A stretch of DNA of 64,000 nt from Drechmeria coniospora (Eukaryota > Ascomycota > Sordariomycetes > Hypocreales > Ophiocordycipitaceae), in NCBI RefSeq assembly GCF_001625195.1, contig NC_054389.1, positions 2,420,001 through 2,484,000 on the forward strand, in the 5' to 3' direction. Both the position numbers and the translations under genes were made by a program. How positions within the stretch are numbered: position 1 is the first letter of the stretch; each line of letters starts with the position of its first letter. Below the pieces are notes generated by a model. That model had not been told where the DNA came from and searched no databases. It saw only the letters and a program-made list of their open reading frames with translations. Below, piece after piece: positions 34,840 through 46,911 of the stretch.

Positions 34840-36896
34840 AGGCCTTTCCGAGGATGAGGAAGGCTTCGAAGAGGACGCTGCCCGTGCGGGCCAGAAGCGG
34901 AAGAGCTGGTCGGACGGAAACGAGGACGACTCGAGCGGTGACGACGACCGACCTCGTCAACGACGAAGGAGCAATTCGGTGAGTTCGCGACGGTCCATCG
35001 CATCCGTGGCCTCCCACTGACGCCGCACAGTCGAGCCCGATCCCTTCCCCCCCACGACAACGAGGACTCTTGTCGCTGCGCGATCCGGATGTCGGCCTGT
35101 CCAGCGACGCCGTTGAACCGCCGTCGGGGGCCCAGCCTGGACCGGCACCGTCGGCGCGGGCGCTGAGGCGGAAGCTGATTCGCATGCGCCGAGAGCGGGA
35201 AGCGGTCCTTCACGACTACTACAAGATGGGATCCTCGTTTGCCGAGCCCATCTCGTCGATGATGTACTCGTTGGCGTCCGAGCTGGGCCGGGAAGACAAC
35301 GACCTTCTGTGGCTCAGCATCGTCGGCGTCACGTCGATGGAGCTGTACGGACGATCATCGGCCGGGGTCGCCGCTCCCGTTCGCGGAACCGACAAGGGGC
35401 GGCCGACGGGGTGGATGGGCATGAGGGGCGCCCAGCTGCGGCAGCTGCTGCGTGACGAAGTCCGACGGCTCAACCCGCCCGAGGTCACCAACGGTCGCGT
35501 GGCGGTGGAGAACACGGGGGTGATACCGACGACGGCGCGGAACCCCGAGGACACGGCCATCCGGCTGTCGCCGGAGCCCCGGTTCCTCCTCATCCGGCAC
35601 TGGAGCCTCTACGACAGCATGCTGCACTCCCCCTACCTGTTCTCTCGCCTCAAGACGTGGAGCGAGACGGGCATCAAGCGGCTCCACAAGCTCCTCGCGA
35701 AGATGGGGGTGAGCCTGGCGCAGTGCAAGCAGAGCTACACGCACATGGACATGATGCTCAAGCGCGAGCTGAGGGCCAAGCTCCTCAAGTACGGCTCGCT
35801 CTACAACCTCGAGGAGATGGTGCCGGCCGTCGACACGGACGGCAAGGACCGGGCCGGCGCCAAGGACGGATGGGGCTTCGTGCGCAGCTGGGGTTGGCGA
35901 GCGACGCTGAGCGCCCAGGACGTCGGCGTCGTCATCGGCGCCCTCCTGGAGGTCGGGAAGCACGGGCACGCGGCGGACGGGGCCTCTGGCGCGAGCCAAG
36001 CGTCGCGGGAGGCGGAAGACGAAGCCGAGTACTCGGCCCAGGGCGTCGAGTTCGTCGGCCGCTTTTGGGAAGCGTACGATGCTTTGGAAGAGTAGGTCAA
36101 ACGACGGTCGATGCCGACTCGGTGCGCGCGCGAGAGACTGGTTGCTGACCCGGAGATTGACAGCATCGACGCGCTCAAGGCCGGCCTCCCGACGGCTCAA
36201 TTCCTGCATCGGGCCATCTATCGCACGGGTACGTCGCTCATAAACAAGAAACAGATCAAGCATCTGCGGGCATTTCGCATGTGCGTCGTCAAGGACGGAC
36301 CCGACGTTTCGCTCTTCGCCCACCCGGCCGCGCTGACGAAGCTGTCCCTCTGGATCGGCGAGGCGCTGGCGGAGCAGGAGAGGGACGCGCACGGCAAGCT
36401 CGCGCAGGGCGGACGAGGCACGCCTCTCGTCGTGGCCAGCCTCAACGAGAAGCGCGGCGTCTACGTCGTGGTCGGCACCGGCGGCGGCGGCGGACCCGAC
36501 ACCACCTTTCTCAGCCGCGAGGCGGCGAGCAAGAGGCGCGAGGAGAAGGCCGCTCGGGCGGAGGCGAAGGAGGAGTCACGAAGGGCGCGGCGCAAGGTCC
36601 GCGAGGACAAGCGGGCGGCCGCTGCCCGAGGGGACGACGAGGACGAGGACGAGACGGAGTCGGAAGGGTCCGACTCGGACGAGGACTCGGACGCAGACTC
36701 GGCCACGGAGGAAGACCAGGCGACGCAGACTCGGGGGTACGGCCTCAACAAGTTCGGCAGCGCCTTCCAGGAGGTCGTCGCGGAAACGAAGTCGCGGGTC
36801 CGCATCGACAGCTTCGAGAACTGCGTCGTCGAGGTGAAGAAGGAGGATCTGGGAGGCTTCCTCGAGAGCCTGAGCATGAAGGCGGTGGTGGGATAG
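34202..36896 (+). CDS. CDC45: DNA replication initiation factor Cdc45 (856 aa)
   Basis: Component of the CMG helicase (Cdc45-MCM-GINS), needed for origin firing and fork progression. Exons are 34202-34978, 35031-36091 and 36164-36896, with introns of 52 and 72 bp (GTGAGT...ACAG and GTAGGT...ACAG); the frame closes at 857 codons. The N-terminus MYLPRSLISKLYTHLQNT and the DHH-like block (PVLILVALEPDALCACRILT; GVEVWVIDPHRPWNLGNLFG) are typical. A long acidic loop contains at least twelve consecutive Asp from a GAC repeat at about 34800-34838, then RKSWSDGNEDDSS. Later family segments are LHDYYKMGSSFAEPISSMMY, NDLLWLSIVGVTSMELYG, RHWSLYDSMLHSPYLFSRLK and LGVSLAQ-like KMGVSLAQCKQSYTHMD. A second, highly charged loop near residue 770 precedes YGLNKFGSAFQEVVAETKSR. 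Confidence 0.95.
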
Positions 36897-38111
36897 TCGA
36901 CGAGGAGAGCGACAGCATCTTTGACGGGAGCGAAGCGATCCATGGTCCATGTACGGAGCACAGCGAGTTAATGACGACGACCAAGTAGACGTAGCTGCCA
37001 AGGCAGGGCCGAGGAGGAGGAGGAGGATTCGTCCATCCATCCGTCGTCAATTTTCCCTCTGGAAATGGCCATGCAACCTGTACTCCCTACCTCGGCACCA
37101 GTACACCAACAGCCTGCTTGCTTCCATGTAGGTGAACGCAGTTCTTGCACGGAGAAGGTATTCGCCACTCCGCCGAGCAGCTCATGATAATTCGCCGGTA
37201 TTGGCGGACAAAGACGGCGCAGCAGCAACTCCATCTAACCTCTCGACGCGGCCGTTGGAGGCTCTGCACACACAACTGACACACACAACAACCACACACA
37301 ACTGCCACACACAACAGCCACACACAAACTGCCACACACAACAGCCACACACAACTGCCCGCCGCGCCCCACCCTCCCACTCTCGCTCTGACTGTCAGTC
37401 AATCAGTCTCTCCCCATTATTATTCTGCCCATGCCGGATCCACCCTTGCTCCTCCACCCTTCCATACTCCGCCACAACGTCTCGATCGAATCTCGGCTCG
37501 CTCTTTGGGTCTTACGACCATCCGACCGATCGACCGACGCTCCTCGCGAGAGATTTCTTCCACCTGCAAGAACTCCGCTGCCTGATCTCTCCTCTTCCCT
37601 CCCTCCTCCAATCTTCCCCTCCCTCTCCAACTCAGCCTACTCTCAAAGCCTCATTCCCTCGTCCCCTCATCCCCTCGTCTCCTCACCCCGCGCCCTCATC
37701 CCGCGTCCTCTCATCGAACGAGCGAATCGCCCGGCCTGCGACCGCTGGATTGATCCCACCGACGGCTCCTCACGACTCTCCTCATCCACGGCCGCCCGCA
37801 CCTTCGGCCACGAACCTTCGCTTCTCTTGTCCCTGCCTTCCCGAGTCAACTCGACGGGGGACGAGTCTTGCTCGACCTACGACGGTGCACCAACGGCGAC
37901 GTTGCAAGCACGACTGGCAGCCGCGAGCCTAGCCTATCGGCCCTGCCCTCTTCCTCCTCCGCCACTTTGCTTGGCCATTGAACGAGTACCACGAAGCATC
38001 CACGGCCCGGACGGACAGCATCCCGCCAATCCCTCGACCTGACCGTCCGCCTAGTTTCGTCCGACATCGTTGACCTCGGCAAGAAAGCCGCCACCTGTCG
38101 ACCCGAGTAGG
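36897..38111. other. Intergenic and probable long 5' leader of the NCS-1 gene
   Basis: No gene is recognised. Positions about 37265-37360 hold repeats of CACACAACNGCCA-type units. From 37370 to about 37830 the plus strand is strongly C/T-rich, a usual feature of active fungal promoters and leaders. Open frames in this stretch are Ser/Pro/Arg-rich by composition and are not called. Confidence 0.6.
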
Positions 38112-38305
38112 ATGGGTAAATCGTGAGTCGACGCCGACTCGCGCGCCCTCGGCGGCCGCCTCCTCCTCGCTGCAGCCGCTGACCCTGATGCTTGCCGCAG
38201 ACAGTCGAAGCTCTCCCCCGAGCAACTTGTCGAGCTCCAAAAGTCGACTCACTTTGACAAGAAGGAGCTGCAACAGTGGTACAAGGGTATGATGCGCCCC
38301 GCCTT

Positions 38306-38338
<33 letters not shown>

Positions 38339-39010
38339 CCCTCGTTGCCGATCCATTGTACTCCCGCTCACGACCATCACCCTCGGCAGGTTTTCTCAAG
38401 GACTGCCCGTCGGGCATGCTCTCCAAGGAGGAGTTCCAGAAGATTTACCGCCAATTCTTCCCTTTTGGGGACCCCAGCTCGTTTGCCGACTATGTCTTCA
38501 ACGTCTTCGACAGCGACAAGTCGGGCACCATCGATTTCAAGGAATTCATTTGTGCCCTGAGCGTTACGAGCCGCGGGAGGATGGAGGACAAGCTGGACTG
38601 GGCCTTTCAGCTCTACGACATTGATGGCGACGGCAAGATAAGCTACAATGAGATGCTCCAGATTGTCGAGGCAATCTACAAGATGGTTCGCCACTCCCCC
38701 TTCTCGCTCCCACGCTCACCCCCACAGTCGCACTCACTGCCACGTCCCTTCCCACCCCTTGTCCGCCTCCTTCATCTCCGCCCCCGTCCCGGTCGCGCGG
38801 AATATGTCGCTCACCACCATGACTGTCTAGGTCGGATCCATGGTCAAGCTCCCCGACGACGAGGACACCCCCGAGAAGCGCGTGAAGAAAATCTTCCGCA
38901 TGATGGACAAGGACGAGAACGGGTCGCTAGACATGGACGAGTTCAAGGAGGGCAGCAAGCGCGATGAAACTATCGTTTCCGCCCTGTCCCTCTACGACGG
39001 GCTTGTCTGA
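38112..39010 (+). CDS. NCS1: Neuronal calcium sensor 1 / frequenin homologue (190 aa)
   Basis: Myristoylated EF-hand protein that activates phosphatidylinositol 4-kinase and takes part in calcium signalling. Four exons: 38112-38122 (11 nt), 38201-38286, 38390-38685 and 38831-39010. Introns are 78, 103 and 145 bp. The joined N-terminus [20 protein letters not shown] carries the Gly2 N-myristoylation signal. EF-hand 1 is degenerate, as in all NCS proteins ([12 protein letters not shown]). EF2 ([13 protein letters not shown]), EF3 ([13 protein letters not shown]) and EF4 ([13 protein letters not shown]) have complete loops. The length of 190 residues is exactly that of the family. Intron 2 carries a GTC microsatellite (about 38306-38338). 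Intron 3 starts with GTTCGC rather than a GTRNGT donor. Confidence 0.97.
38306..38338. repeat. GTC trinucleotide repeat inside NCS1 intron 2
   Basis: About eleven uninterrupted GTC units sit between the donor at 38287 and the acceptor ending at 38389. The repeat lies wholly in the intron, so length change would alter intron size and not the protein. Confidence 0.85.
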
Positions 39011-39710
39011 TGCCCGACCCGGCGGCCGAGACGCGGCCACAAAAGGATCCCGGCGCCGTCCACTTTGTATTTTTCTCCTCCCGGCCTGGACCGGAGCTTG
39101 CGAAAGGGAGAGAAGGGGTTGATGAGGGGCCTCTCCTGTTCTGCTGTTGTCGTATGTGGACGTCTGCTTGGCGACGGATGTCGAAGAGATGTTTGACGTA
39201 GCAGTCGATGGGTGGATGGATGAATAACCCTCATGACGTGACATAGTACCAAACTTGCACTCCAGTCTAACCCTCTGACTCTTCCGCCGTGTCTTCCACG
39301 AAGCCTCCTTGCCATCGGCCTCAATCATGCGCAAGCCGACGGAAACAGAGGGTCCAATCCGTCTCGGAGAAGGACCGGGATCAGTGGCCGATGCCGAGGT
39401 GGGGGCGGGGCAAGGCTGGAACATTTGCACCCAAGTTGTACCGGTGTGTATTTATTCATCTTTCGTACCGAGAGCAACGACGGAGCATTGCGTTGCTTCT
39501 CTCTTTCCCTCCGACCTCGGCCTCAACCTCAGCTTCGACATTGCTTCGATCTCAACCTCAGTATCGACGTCGACGTCGACGTCGACTTGGCAACGAGCCA
39601 GTCGGCCTGGTGAGAAGACGAGTCCAGGAAACGGCGACGCCGTACGATGAAACGACGACAGCGACCTACTCCATCACCATCGCCTAGCATTGGCCGCGAG
39701 CTGGCTGGAA
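39011..39710. other. Intergenic between the NCS-1 and Rkm5-like genes
   Basis: No gene is recognised. Positions 39525-39590 hold repeated TCGACGTCGACG-type and CCTC-AA-CCTCAG units. The promoter of the next gene and the 3' end of NCS1 lie here. Confidence 0.6.
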
Positions 39711-40792
39711 ATGGGTCTGAAGGAGAAGCTGCAGTTCATCCTTGACGACGAGGTGGAAGACGCAGATGAAGGCAAGAAATCAAGCGACGGCGGGACTCCT
39801 GCGATGCACCCCACCACCAGCTGCTGACATGGCCCCCCAGAAACGTTCCTCCTCTACTCGCAGCCCTTGCCCTCGCAGGACCTCGGCTTCATCGACCCCA
39901 AGGCCCGCTGCCTCGAAATCGCCATCGGCAACCGCACCTTCACCATCCACCAGTCGCCGACGGTGCTGTCGTCGACCCGCGCAGGTGGCACAACCGGAGC
40001 CGGTTCGCCTATCTCACCCCCCCCCGCCTCTCCTCTTTCTCGCCACTGACAGAGTGAACTGCTCAACATGCAGTTGTCTGGAAAGTGACGCCCATATTTG
40101 CCTCCTGGCTCTCGCAACCGGCCAACCCCCTCCTAGAGCTCCTGCGCCGGCGCCCGTCCGTTGTCGAGCTCGGGTGCGGCATCTCACCGCTCTGTGCCCT
40201 CGCCTTGCGCCCATTCGTTTCGACGTACCTCCTCACCGACCAACCGTACGTCCAGCGGCTCGTGACGCAGAACCTCGCCGAAAACCCGCCACCGTCCGCT
40301 GGTCGTCGGGGAAGAAGAGGCCGAGCCGACGACCCGTCCCACCACGGCGAGGTGCTCTTTCGAACCCTGGACTGGGAGACGGATGAGGTTCGCTCCGTTT
40401 TCGTGGATCGAGCCATGAGCAGCGGCTTCGACGCCATCATCTCCTGCGACTGCGTCTTCAATTACGACCTCGTCGCCCCCTTTGTACAGACCTGCGCCGA
40501 TCTGTGCCTTCTGCGCGCACGGGATGCTGATGCTGACGGAGACGCTGAGGACGAGGGCCAGGTTGATGATGATGATGATGGTGATGATGAAGGCCGCGTC
40601 AAGCGGCGTCGGCGGCCTTGCTTGTGTATCGTTGCGCAACAGCTCCGCAGCGATGACGTCTTCCTTACCTGGCTGCGCGCCTTCCTGGAGCGCTTTCACG
40701 TCTGGCGTGTCCCCGACCGCTTGCTGTTCGATGGGCTGCAATCCCGGGCTGGCTTTGTCGTCCACGTCGGCATCTTGCGAGATCCATCGTGA
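39711..40792 (+). CDS. RKM5: Rkm5-like protein-lysine methyltransferase (313 aa)
   Basis: S-adenosylmethionine-dependent methyltransferase of the METTL21/Rkm5 family; yeast Rkm5 methylates a lysine of ribosomal protein L1. Exons are 39711-39771, 39841-40002 and 40074-40792; the frame closes at 314 codons. The joined protein reads TFLLYSQPLPSQDLGFIDPK, then TIHQSPTVLSSTRAGGTTGA, then VVWKVTPIFASWL, closely following the family. The SAM-binding motif is VVELGCGISPLCALAL, followed by YLLTDQPYVQRLV and FDAIISCDCVFNYDLV. An acidic insert (DADADGDAEDEGQVDDDDD) comes from GAT repeats. Intron 1 (39772-39840) uses a GC donor (AAG-GCAAGA) with a CAG acceptor; no GT donor restores the frame. Intron 2 starts GTTCGC. 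Both are unusual, but the protein on each side is convincing. Confidence 0.9.
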
Positions 40793-41465
40793 CCGCTGGC
40801 AGGGCCGGAAGGAGGGAGTGGCTGCATGTATGCGAGCCGCACTTGCGAGAGCTGTCAAAATGGTGCGAAACAGTTGTACCAGCAGGCAGCGGATGTTCAT
40901 GGCTAGCATGCATGACAGCATTGTCATCATCATCATCGCTGTCGCTGGGATGATGTCATCGATCCAACAAGTACCGAGCATTGCCATCCAACTACATGGA
41001 CCTCAGCTGCAGCAAGTAGCAGGTGTGAATAGCTAGAATGCATACCAACATTCTCATCAGCAGCATCACCATCGCCGGCACGGCATCGTTGACCCAACAT
41101 GTGTCTTAACATCATCTGGGTGCATGGATCTCACCTACACCAGGTGTGCATATCCAGTATGCATGTCATATTCTCACCGTCACCATCACCATCGCTGGCA
41201 CGGCATCATCAACCCAACATGTGTCCAACATGACCATCTAGCTTAGCTGGACGGGCTTCATCTACACGAAGTAACCTTTCTCTATACAGAAAATGAAAAA
41301 AGTGCCCCTGTCCGCGAGCCAGCCCCCGACCAGGGGAAACGCCCATCCGTTCGTCGTGCGATATCGAAAAAAAAAACACATCACCGTCCGTTCCTTTCGA
41401 GACAAGTGTGAAGCAGAACCGATACGCCTCCATCCCATCCCATGCTCCGTCCCGGCTGCCCACCG
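40793..41465. other. Convergent intergenic region between the Rkm5-like gene and LEU1
   Basis: The space is mostly occupied by a degenerate threefold repeat, listed separately. No coding sequence is recognised. A run of nine A lies near 41367-41376, close to the LEU1 stop codon on the opposite strand. Confidence 0.6.
40902..41276. repeat. Degenerate threefold tandem repeat, ~125-bp unit
   Basis: Three imperfect units follow each other: 40902-41031, 41032-41152 and 41153-41276. Each contains, in order, an ATGCAT word, an ATTNTCATCA-type block, CATCGCTGGCACGGCATCAT or a variant, CCAACA(T/A)GTG, a GGAC/GGATCTCA block, and an AGGTGTGNATA or related end. Units 2 and 3 are clearly closer to each other than to unit 1. 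The repeat contains no long open frame. Confidence 0.75.
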
Positions 41466-44207
41466 TTACCAGTCTAGCGGCTCCTTCTTCTCCTCGCCGC
41501 GGTTCGTCGTCGGCACAGGCACCGCCTGGACCGCCAGCCGGCCGCCGACGCTCTTCAGGTAGCCGGAACCGTCGAGCCAGGGCGTCTTCGCCGTCATGGC
41601 CTTCTCAAAGGCCGTGATCTTGCCCTCCAGCTGCATCGTAAGGCCGATGTCGTCGAGCCCATCCACGAGGCACTGCTTGCGGAACTCCTCGACGTCGAAG
41701 CGGCAGATGCTGTCGCCGGCAGCGTTCCTGATCACCTGGCTCGGAAGGTCGATCTCGATCTCGCGGCCGGCCCGGGCCTCGCCGGCGATGGCCTCGAGGT
41801 CCGCCGCATTCTCGATGCGGATCGGCAGCATGCCATTCTTGAACGTGTTGTTGAAGAAGATGTCGGCAAACGACGGCGCGATGACGCACTTGATGCCGAA
41901 GTCGAGGAGGGCCCACGGCGCGTGCTCCCGCGAGCTGCCGCAGCCAAAGTTGGCGCCGGTGCAGACGAGGATCTTCGACTGCCGGTACGGCTCCCGGTTG
42001 AGGACGAAGCCGGGGTTCTCCGACCCGTCCGGCTCGTACCGGAGCGCGTGGAAGAGGGCGGTGCCGAGGCCCGTCCGCTTGATGGTCTTGAGGAACTGCT
42101 TGGGGATGATGGCGTCCGTGTCGACGTTGGCCATCTCGAGCGGCACCACGACGCCCTTGAGGGTGAGGAACTTGGGCAGGCCGGCCGACGAGGCGCCGTT
42201 GGGCACCGACGTGTTGGTGTGGGGTTCCACGTCCTCGGGCTGGTCGGCAATCACCTCTCGCTCGTGCGCGTCGTTGGCGACGCCGTTGGCGACGGGCAGA
42301 GGCTTCGTCGCGGGCGCCACGCGAGCCTGCACGTGGGGGCTGGTCTGGTAGTCGGCGAGCTTGCGGACGTCGGCGAGCTTGCCAACGAGGGCGGCGGCGG
42401 CGGCCATGACGGGCGACATGAGGTGCGTCCGGCTCTGGGCACCCTGGCGGCCCTCAAAGTTTCGGTTCGACGTGCTCGCGCACCGCTCCTTGGGCGAGAG
42501 GATGTCGGGGTTCATGCCGAGGCACATGCTGCAGCCGGCCTCTCGCCACTCGAAGCCGGCGTCGAGAAAGATTTGATCGATGCCCTCGTCCTCGGCCTGG
42601 GCCTTGACCAGACCGGAGCCGGGCACCACCATGGCGCGCATGATGTTGGCGGCAATCTTCCTGCCCTTGACGACGTGGGCGGCGGCCCGCAGGTCCTCGA
42701 TTCTCGAGTTCGTGCAGGAGCCGATGAAGACCTTGTCGACGACGATGTCCTCCATGGGCGTGCCGGCCGTGAGGCCCATGTACTCGAGCATCCGGCGGCC
42801 AGCCACCTTCTTGGCCTCCGTGGCGAACGTCTCGGGGTCCGGGACGACGCCGGTGACGGCCACGACGTCCTCGGGGCTCGTGCCCCACGTCACCGTCGGG
42901 ACGATGTCGGCGCCGTCGATGAACACGTCCACGTCGAACTTGGCGTCGGCATCCGACTGCAGGGACCTCCAGAAGGCGACGGCGGCGTTCCACTCGTCCG
43001 AGCCGTGCTTGGGGGCCAGTGGACGGCCCTTGAGGTACTCGAACGTGATGTCGTCCGGGGCCACCATGCCGGCACGGGCGCCGCCCTCGATGGCCATGTT
43101 GCAGATGGACATGCGGGCCTCCATGCTCAGGTTGCGGATGACGGAGCCGCAGAACTCGATGACGGCGCCGGTGCCTCCGGCGGTGCCGATCTTGCCGATG
43201 GCGTGGAGGACGACGTCCTTGGAGCTGACGCCGGGGGCCAGCTCGCCGTCGACCTGGATGCGCATGTTCTTGCTGCGCTTGGTGATGAGGCACTGCGTCG
43301 CGAGCACGTGCTCGACCTCGCTGGTGCCGATGCCGAAGGCCAGGGCGCCAAAGGCGCCGTGCGTCGACGTGTGGCTATCGCCGCAGACCACCGTCGTGCC
43401 GGGGAGGGTGAACCCCTGCTCGGGGCCGATGACGTGGACGATGCCCTGTCGCTTGTCGCCGAGGCCAAAGTAGGCGAGGCCAAAGTCCTTGACGTTCTCC
43501 TCGAGCGTCACGCACTGGGTGCGGGAATCGTCCTCCTCGATGAAGGAGGCAATGTCCTTGAGGGCCTTTCGCGACGACGTCGGCACATTCTGAGGGGGTG
43601 GCGAGCGAGTCAGCGACTGAGCGTGCCATGGCGCCGCCGTGGCCGACGGGGATGGACTGTTCCATGCAACGCATTTTCCATACGTACGTGATCAGTCGTC
43701 GCGAGGGTACAGTCCGGTCTCCTGACCTTGCGGCCGGCCTTCTTGAGGCCCTCGAAAGCTTGCTGTTGGCGCTTCCGTCAGCCCCGAGGTGTGCATGTGC
43801 ATTCGCATGCGTGCGCATTGCGCATGCGTGCAAGTGGAATGGCCTATATGCCTCTCGCCCTCAACGCCGTCCTCCGCTTCCCGACCAGGGTGAGGGCGGG
43901 GAGGAGACAGGGGAGGGGGGCCAAGACAAGGTTCGCGGCGGACGCACCGGTGATGTCACCTCATGAACAAGGTGTCTGTCTGCACCAAAGTCAGCAATCA
44001 ACTCGGACCATACATGCAATGCCATGCAACGGGGCTGCAGGCCGGCACAGGGCCGGGCAGGCACAGGCCGTACGCGGTCCAGACGCAGTCCAGGCAGAGA
44101 GACATACCAATGTAGAGCAGAATGGTGCCGTCGAGCTTCTCGTCGACGATGTGGTGCGAGAGCACCTTGTCGTACAGCGTCCGCCGCGCGCTTTCCGAGA
44201 CGGGCAT
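41466..44207 (-). CDS. LEU1: 3-isopropylmalate dehydratase, Leu1 (776 aa)
   Basis: Isomerises 2-isopropylmalate to 3-isopropylmalate in leucine synthesis; fungal enzymes are single chains combining the bacterial LeuC and LeuD parts. Exons are 44207-44108, 43979-43948 (32 nt), 43762-43688 (75 nt) and 43589-41466; the frame closes at 777 codons. The joined N-terminus reads [40 protein letters not shown] and [15 protein letters not shown], the expected aconitase-family start. The [4Fe-4S] ligands lie in GSCTNSR and in the CSMC motif of [30 protein letters not shown] and [14 protein letters not shown] are further family blocks. A linker of ~80 residues leads to the LeuD-like swivel domain ([39 protein letters not shown]). 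Introns carry donors GTATGT, GTGCGT and GTACGT. The long upstream region may hold Leu3-type control sites, but I did not find a convincing CCGG-N4-CCGG element. Confidence 0.96.
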
Positions 44208-46911
44208 CGTGGGCAACGTCGGAGGGTGTCGCTGGAGGAGCGAGGATGCGGAATTGAAGGAGGAGGAGTGGATAGATAGTAAGAGGAGGGAAGACGGGCA
44301 AGTCGATGGAGGGAAGTTCAGGAATAAATATTATAGCGAACGGGTAATGGTACCTGCCTCGTAGGTAGCATGTTTTGGGTCCGTTACGGAGCAGGAGCAG
44401 GTAACGGGGAAGGTAGCCACCACGCATTGGTACCTCGATGCGAAGGGACGACTAAGACTCGCAGCGACCAGCGGGGGGGACCTTCCGAGTCCTGGACGTA
44501 CCCTCCCTGAAGGGGCGCAGTGCCTGCCTAGTACAAGCGAGCGAGCGAATGAGGTTGCCGACGACGCCGACATCGCCAGCACCAAGCGGCCCCCAGGGTG
44601 GGGCGGAAGACCTGGCGCAGAGGTTCGCTCTTTCGATTCCTTGGGTATTAGTTCCTGCCCGCTCGCCACGTACACCGACATGTACCGACATGTACACGTA
44701 CAGACAGTACAACTAGGTGTACGCTTGCAAGGGAACATGAGAGTACGTCGCAGGTGTACTGTACGCCGTACATGCACTGCGCACCTACATGCACTGCACA
44801 CCTACCTACTCGAAAGCATTCGACCCGTCCGAGTTGCCCATGGGAGGCCACACCGCATGTCACCTAGCGGTATACTGTGGTTGGCGTATACTGCAAGTAC
44901 TGTACTTACATTAGCCGTGCGACGGGTTGGAACCCATGTACTTGCAAGTACTCGTACGGCTTCTGCCGCCCACTATTATTATTTCTCTTCTCTTCGGAGC
45001 ACCGGAGAGACCCAAGGCACGTAAATATCCAAGCCAACCCACCGACGCTCCAACGCACAGAGGAGACGATGAAGGAAGCGAGGCGATTGGGTAGAGGACA
45101 GAGGTGTCCGTATCATGCCTCTCCTCCCCACCAGCCGGCCACCCAGCATGCCTTGCTCTGCTGAGCCGACCACCACCGGCCTCGGAGCTCCCCCCCTCGC
45201 CCCCCACCACCGAAAGCGTAACTCCGATGATCGGAGTCGCGCCGGCCCGGCCTCTGCACCGGCACGCCAAGGAAGCCAGGGCAAGGACGACAACGGTTCC
45301 CTGCAGGGAATTGATTGGCTGTGATTGCTAAGTCCCGCGTCCCGATTGGCCCTGTGCGAGCCGTCCTGGATCCGCCTCTGCAACATGATGCGACGCTTCG
45401 TGACCATCCATTGCTGCATCATTCAGTTCTAGCAATACCTTGTATGTACTTGTAGGTGTACATGTACTTACTTACTTGCATGCAACATGTCAAGTACGAG
45501 TTCTCGTACAATGCTCACTTGGCAGTACGCCTACGTGTACAGTACTTTGTACCTTGTCCTTTCTCTGCTCATGTGCGGAGTACAGATGGAAAATACTATG
45601 GCACATGTGTACTCCGTTGTCGGGGTGGTAATGCTAAGTACTTGAAATATATACTGTAGTAGTACTCCGTAAGTACGTAAGTAATTACGGAGCACGACTA
45701 CTGTACTTAAGTAAGTACTTACAAGTAGTAACACTACCGTACATGTGCATGTCCTTGCTGTGCATGTCCTGCACTTACTTACTTTACCAGCATAGTTCGG
45801 AGTAATATATTGTGCAATACCTACTAAAAGTACTCAAGTCTTACTTGTACAGCAAGTACAACTACTGTATCATACATCTACTAACATGTATGAACGGTGG
45901 GGTTTGCCTGCCAATGCGTGCTGTCGTTTTATTCTACAGGCAGTGGCGGCCGTTCATCGCCATCGCAAGCCATCGATCGCCATCATAATTTCCATAAGAA
46001 TAAGAATACGCTCTGCATTGTACTGTAATGCTCCAGCAAATGCGTTTACGGAATACCAAGTACAGTAAAATGCGGTACAATTAAGGACTGGCCGTAGTAG
46101 CAGTACAAGTACTATAATTACTCGTATAAGTACTTACGGAGTGCGGAGAACATGTACTCCGTACTCCGTACTCCGTACAGTAAGTACTTAAGTATTGCAT
46201 GTACAAGAGTGCACTTACAGTACGTGCAAGTACTGCAAGTACGGAGTAAGTACTCACTCGTATCTGCATAGGAGCCCTCCATCGCCCCACATGAACAGTG
46301 ACGAACTGCTACGCATCATTGGCTGAGGAGCACGAACCTTCGTAGCTGCCCCACACGGCAGGACCTCCTGTGGCGAGGCTGCAATTCGGTCGAGTACAAT
46401 TATTAATTACTTATACTGTACTCCGTACTTGTGCTGAAGATGGACAGAGTACAAGTACAAGAACTTGCTCCTGAACCTCCGGGCTCCTGAAGCTCCCCTC
46501 GCGTAAATGTGCTGTCCGTGTACGGAGTAAGCATGTAAGTACAAGTAAGTTTACTTGCTGTATCGAGTGAATGGAGTATTAATGTACTTACGTGCACTGC
46601 TTAACCTTCCATCAAGTACTCGTGCAGCCCGCGTCTCAAATGTCCTCGTTCCCCACTGCTCTCCGCTTTCACCACTTGTTGAATGTAATATCGTGCGTGC
46701 ATCTCATGCAACTACGTTCCATTCGCTGATGACCAGTACGAGGGCTGGTACGCTTCCTTTGTACCAAAAAGTACGCAAGGTACTACCTACATATGGATGG
46801 TAACCATATCCTTCAGGCTTGGTGGTATGCCTGCGTTTCAGCATTATGCCGTGGCTGTGACCGTAACAGTGACCTCGTCGGTGGCTGTCATCCACAACCG
46901 CTTCGCCGTCG
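44208..46911. other. Intergenic, repeat-motif rich, no gene recognised
   Basis: This 2.7-kb stretch includes the LEU1 promoter. Positions 44660-44960, 45430-45880 and 46010-46260 are among the densest TACGGAGTA/TACTCCGTA and AAGTACTTAC islands in the window; 46140-46190 has three consecutive TACTCCG units facing an upstream GTGCGGAG word. No open frame with protein-like content was found. Confidence 0.6.

Noticed and set aside
37132..37932. 266-codon plus-strand open frame
   Set aside because: Composition follows the CACACAAC repeats and the C/T-rich leader; overlapping frames are equally open.
41922..43691. 589-codon plus-strand open frame
   Set aside because: Antisense shadow of LEU1 produced by GC-biased codon use.
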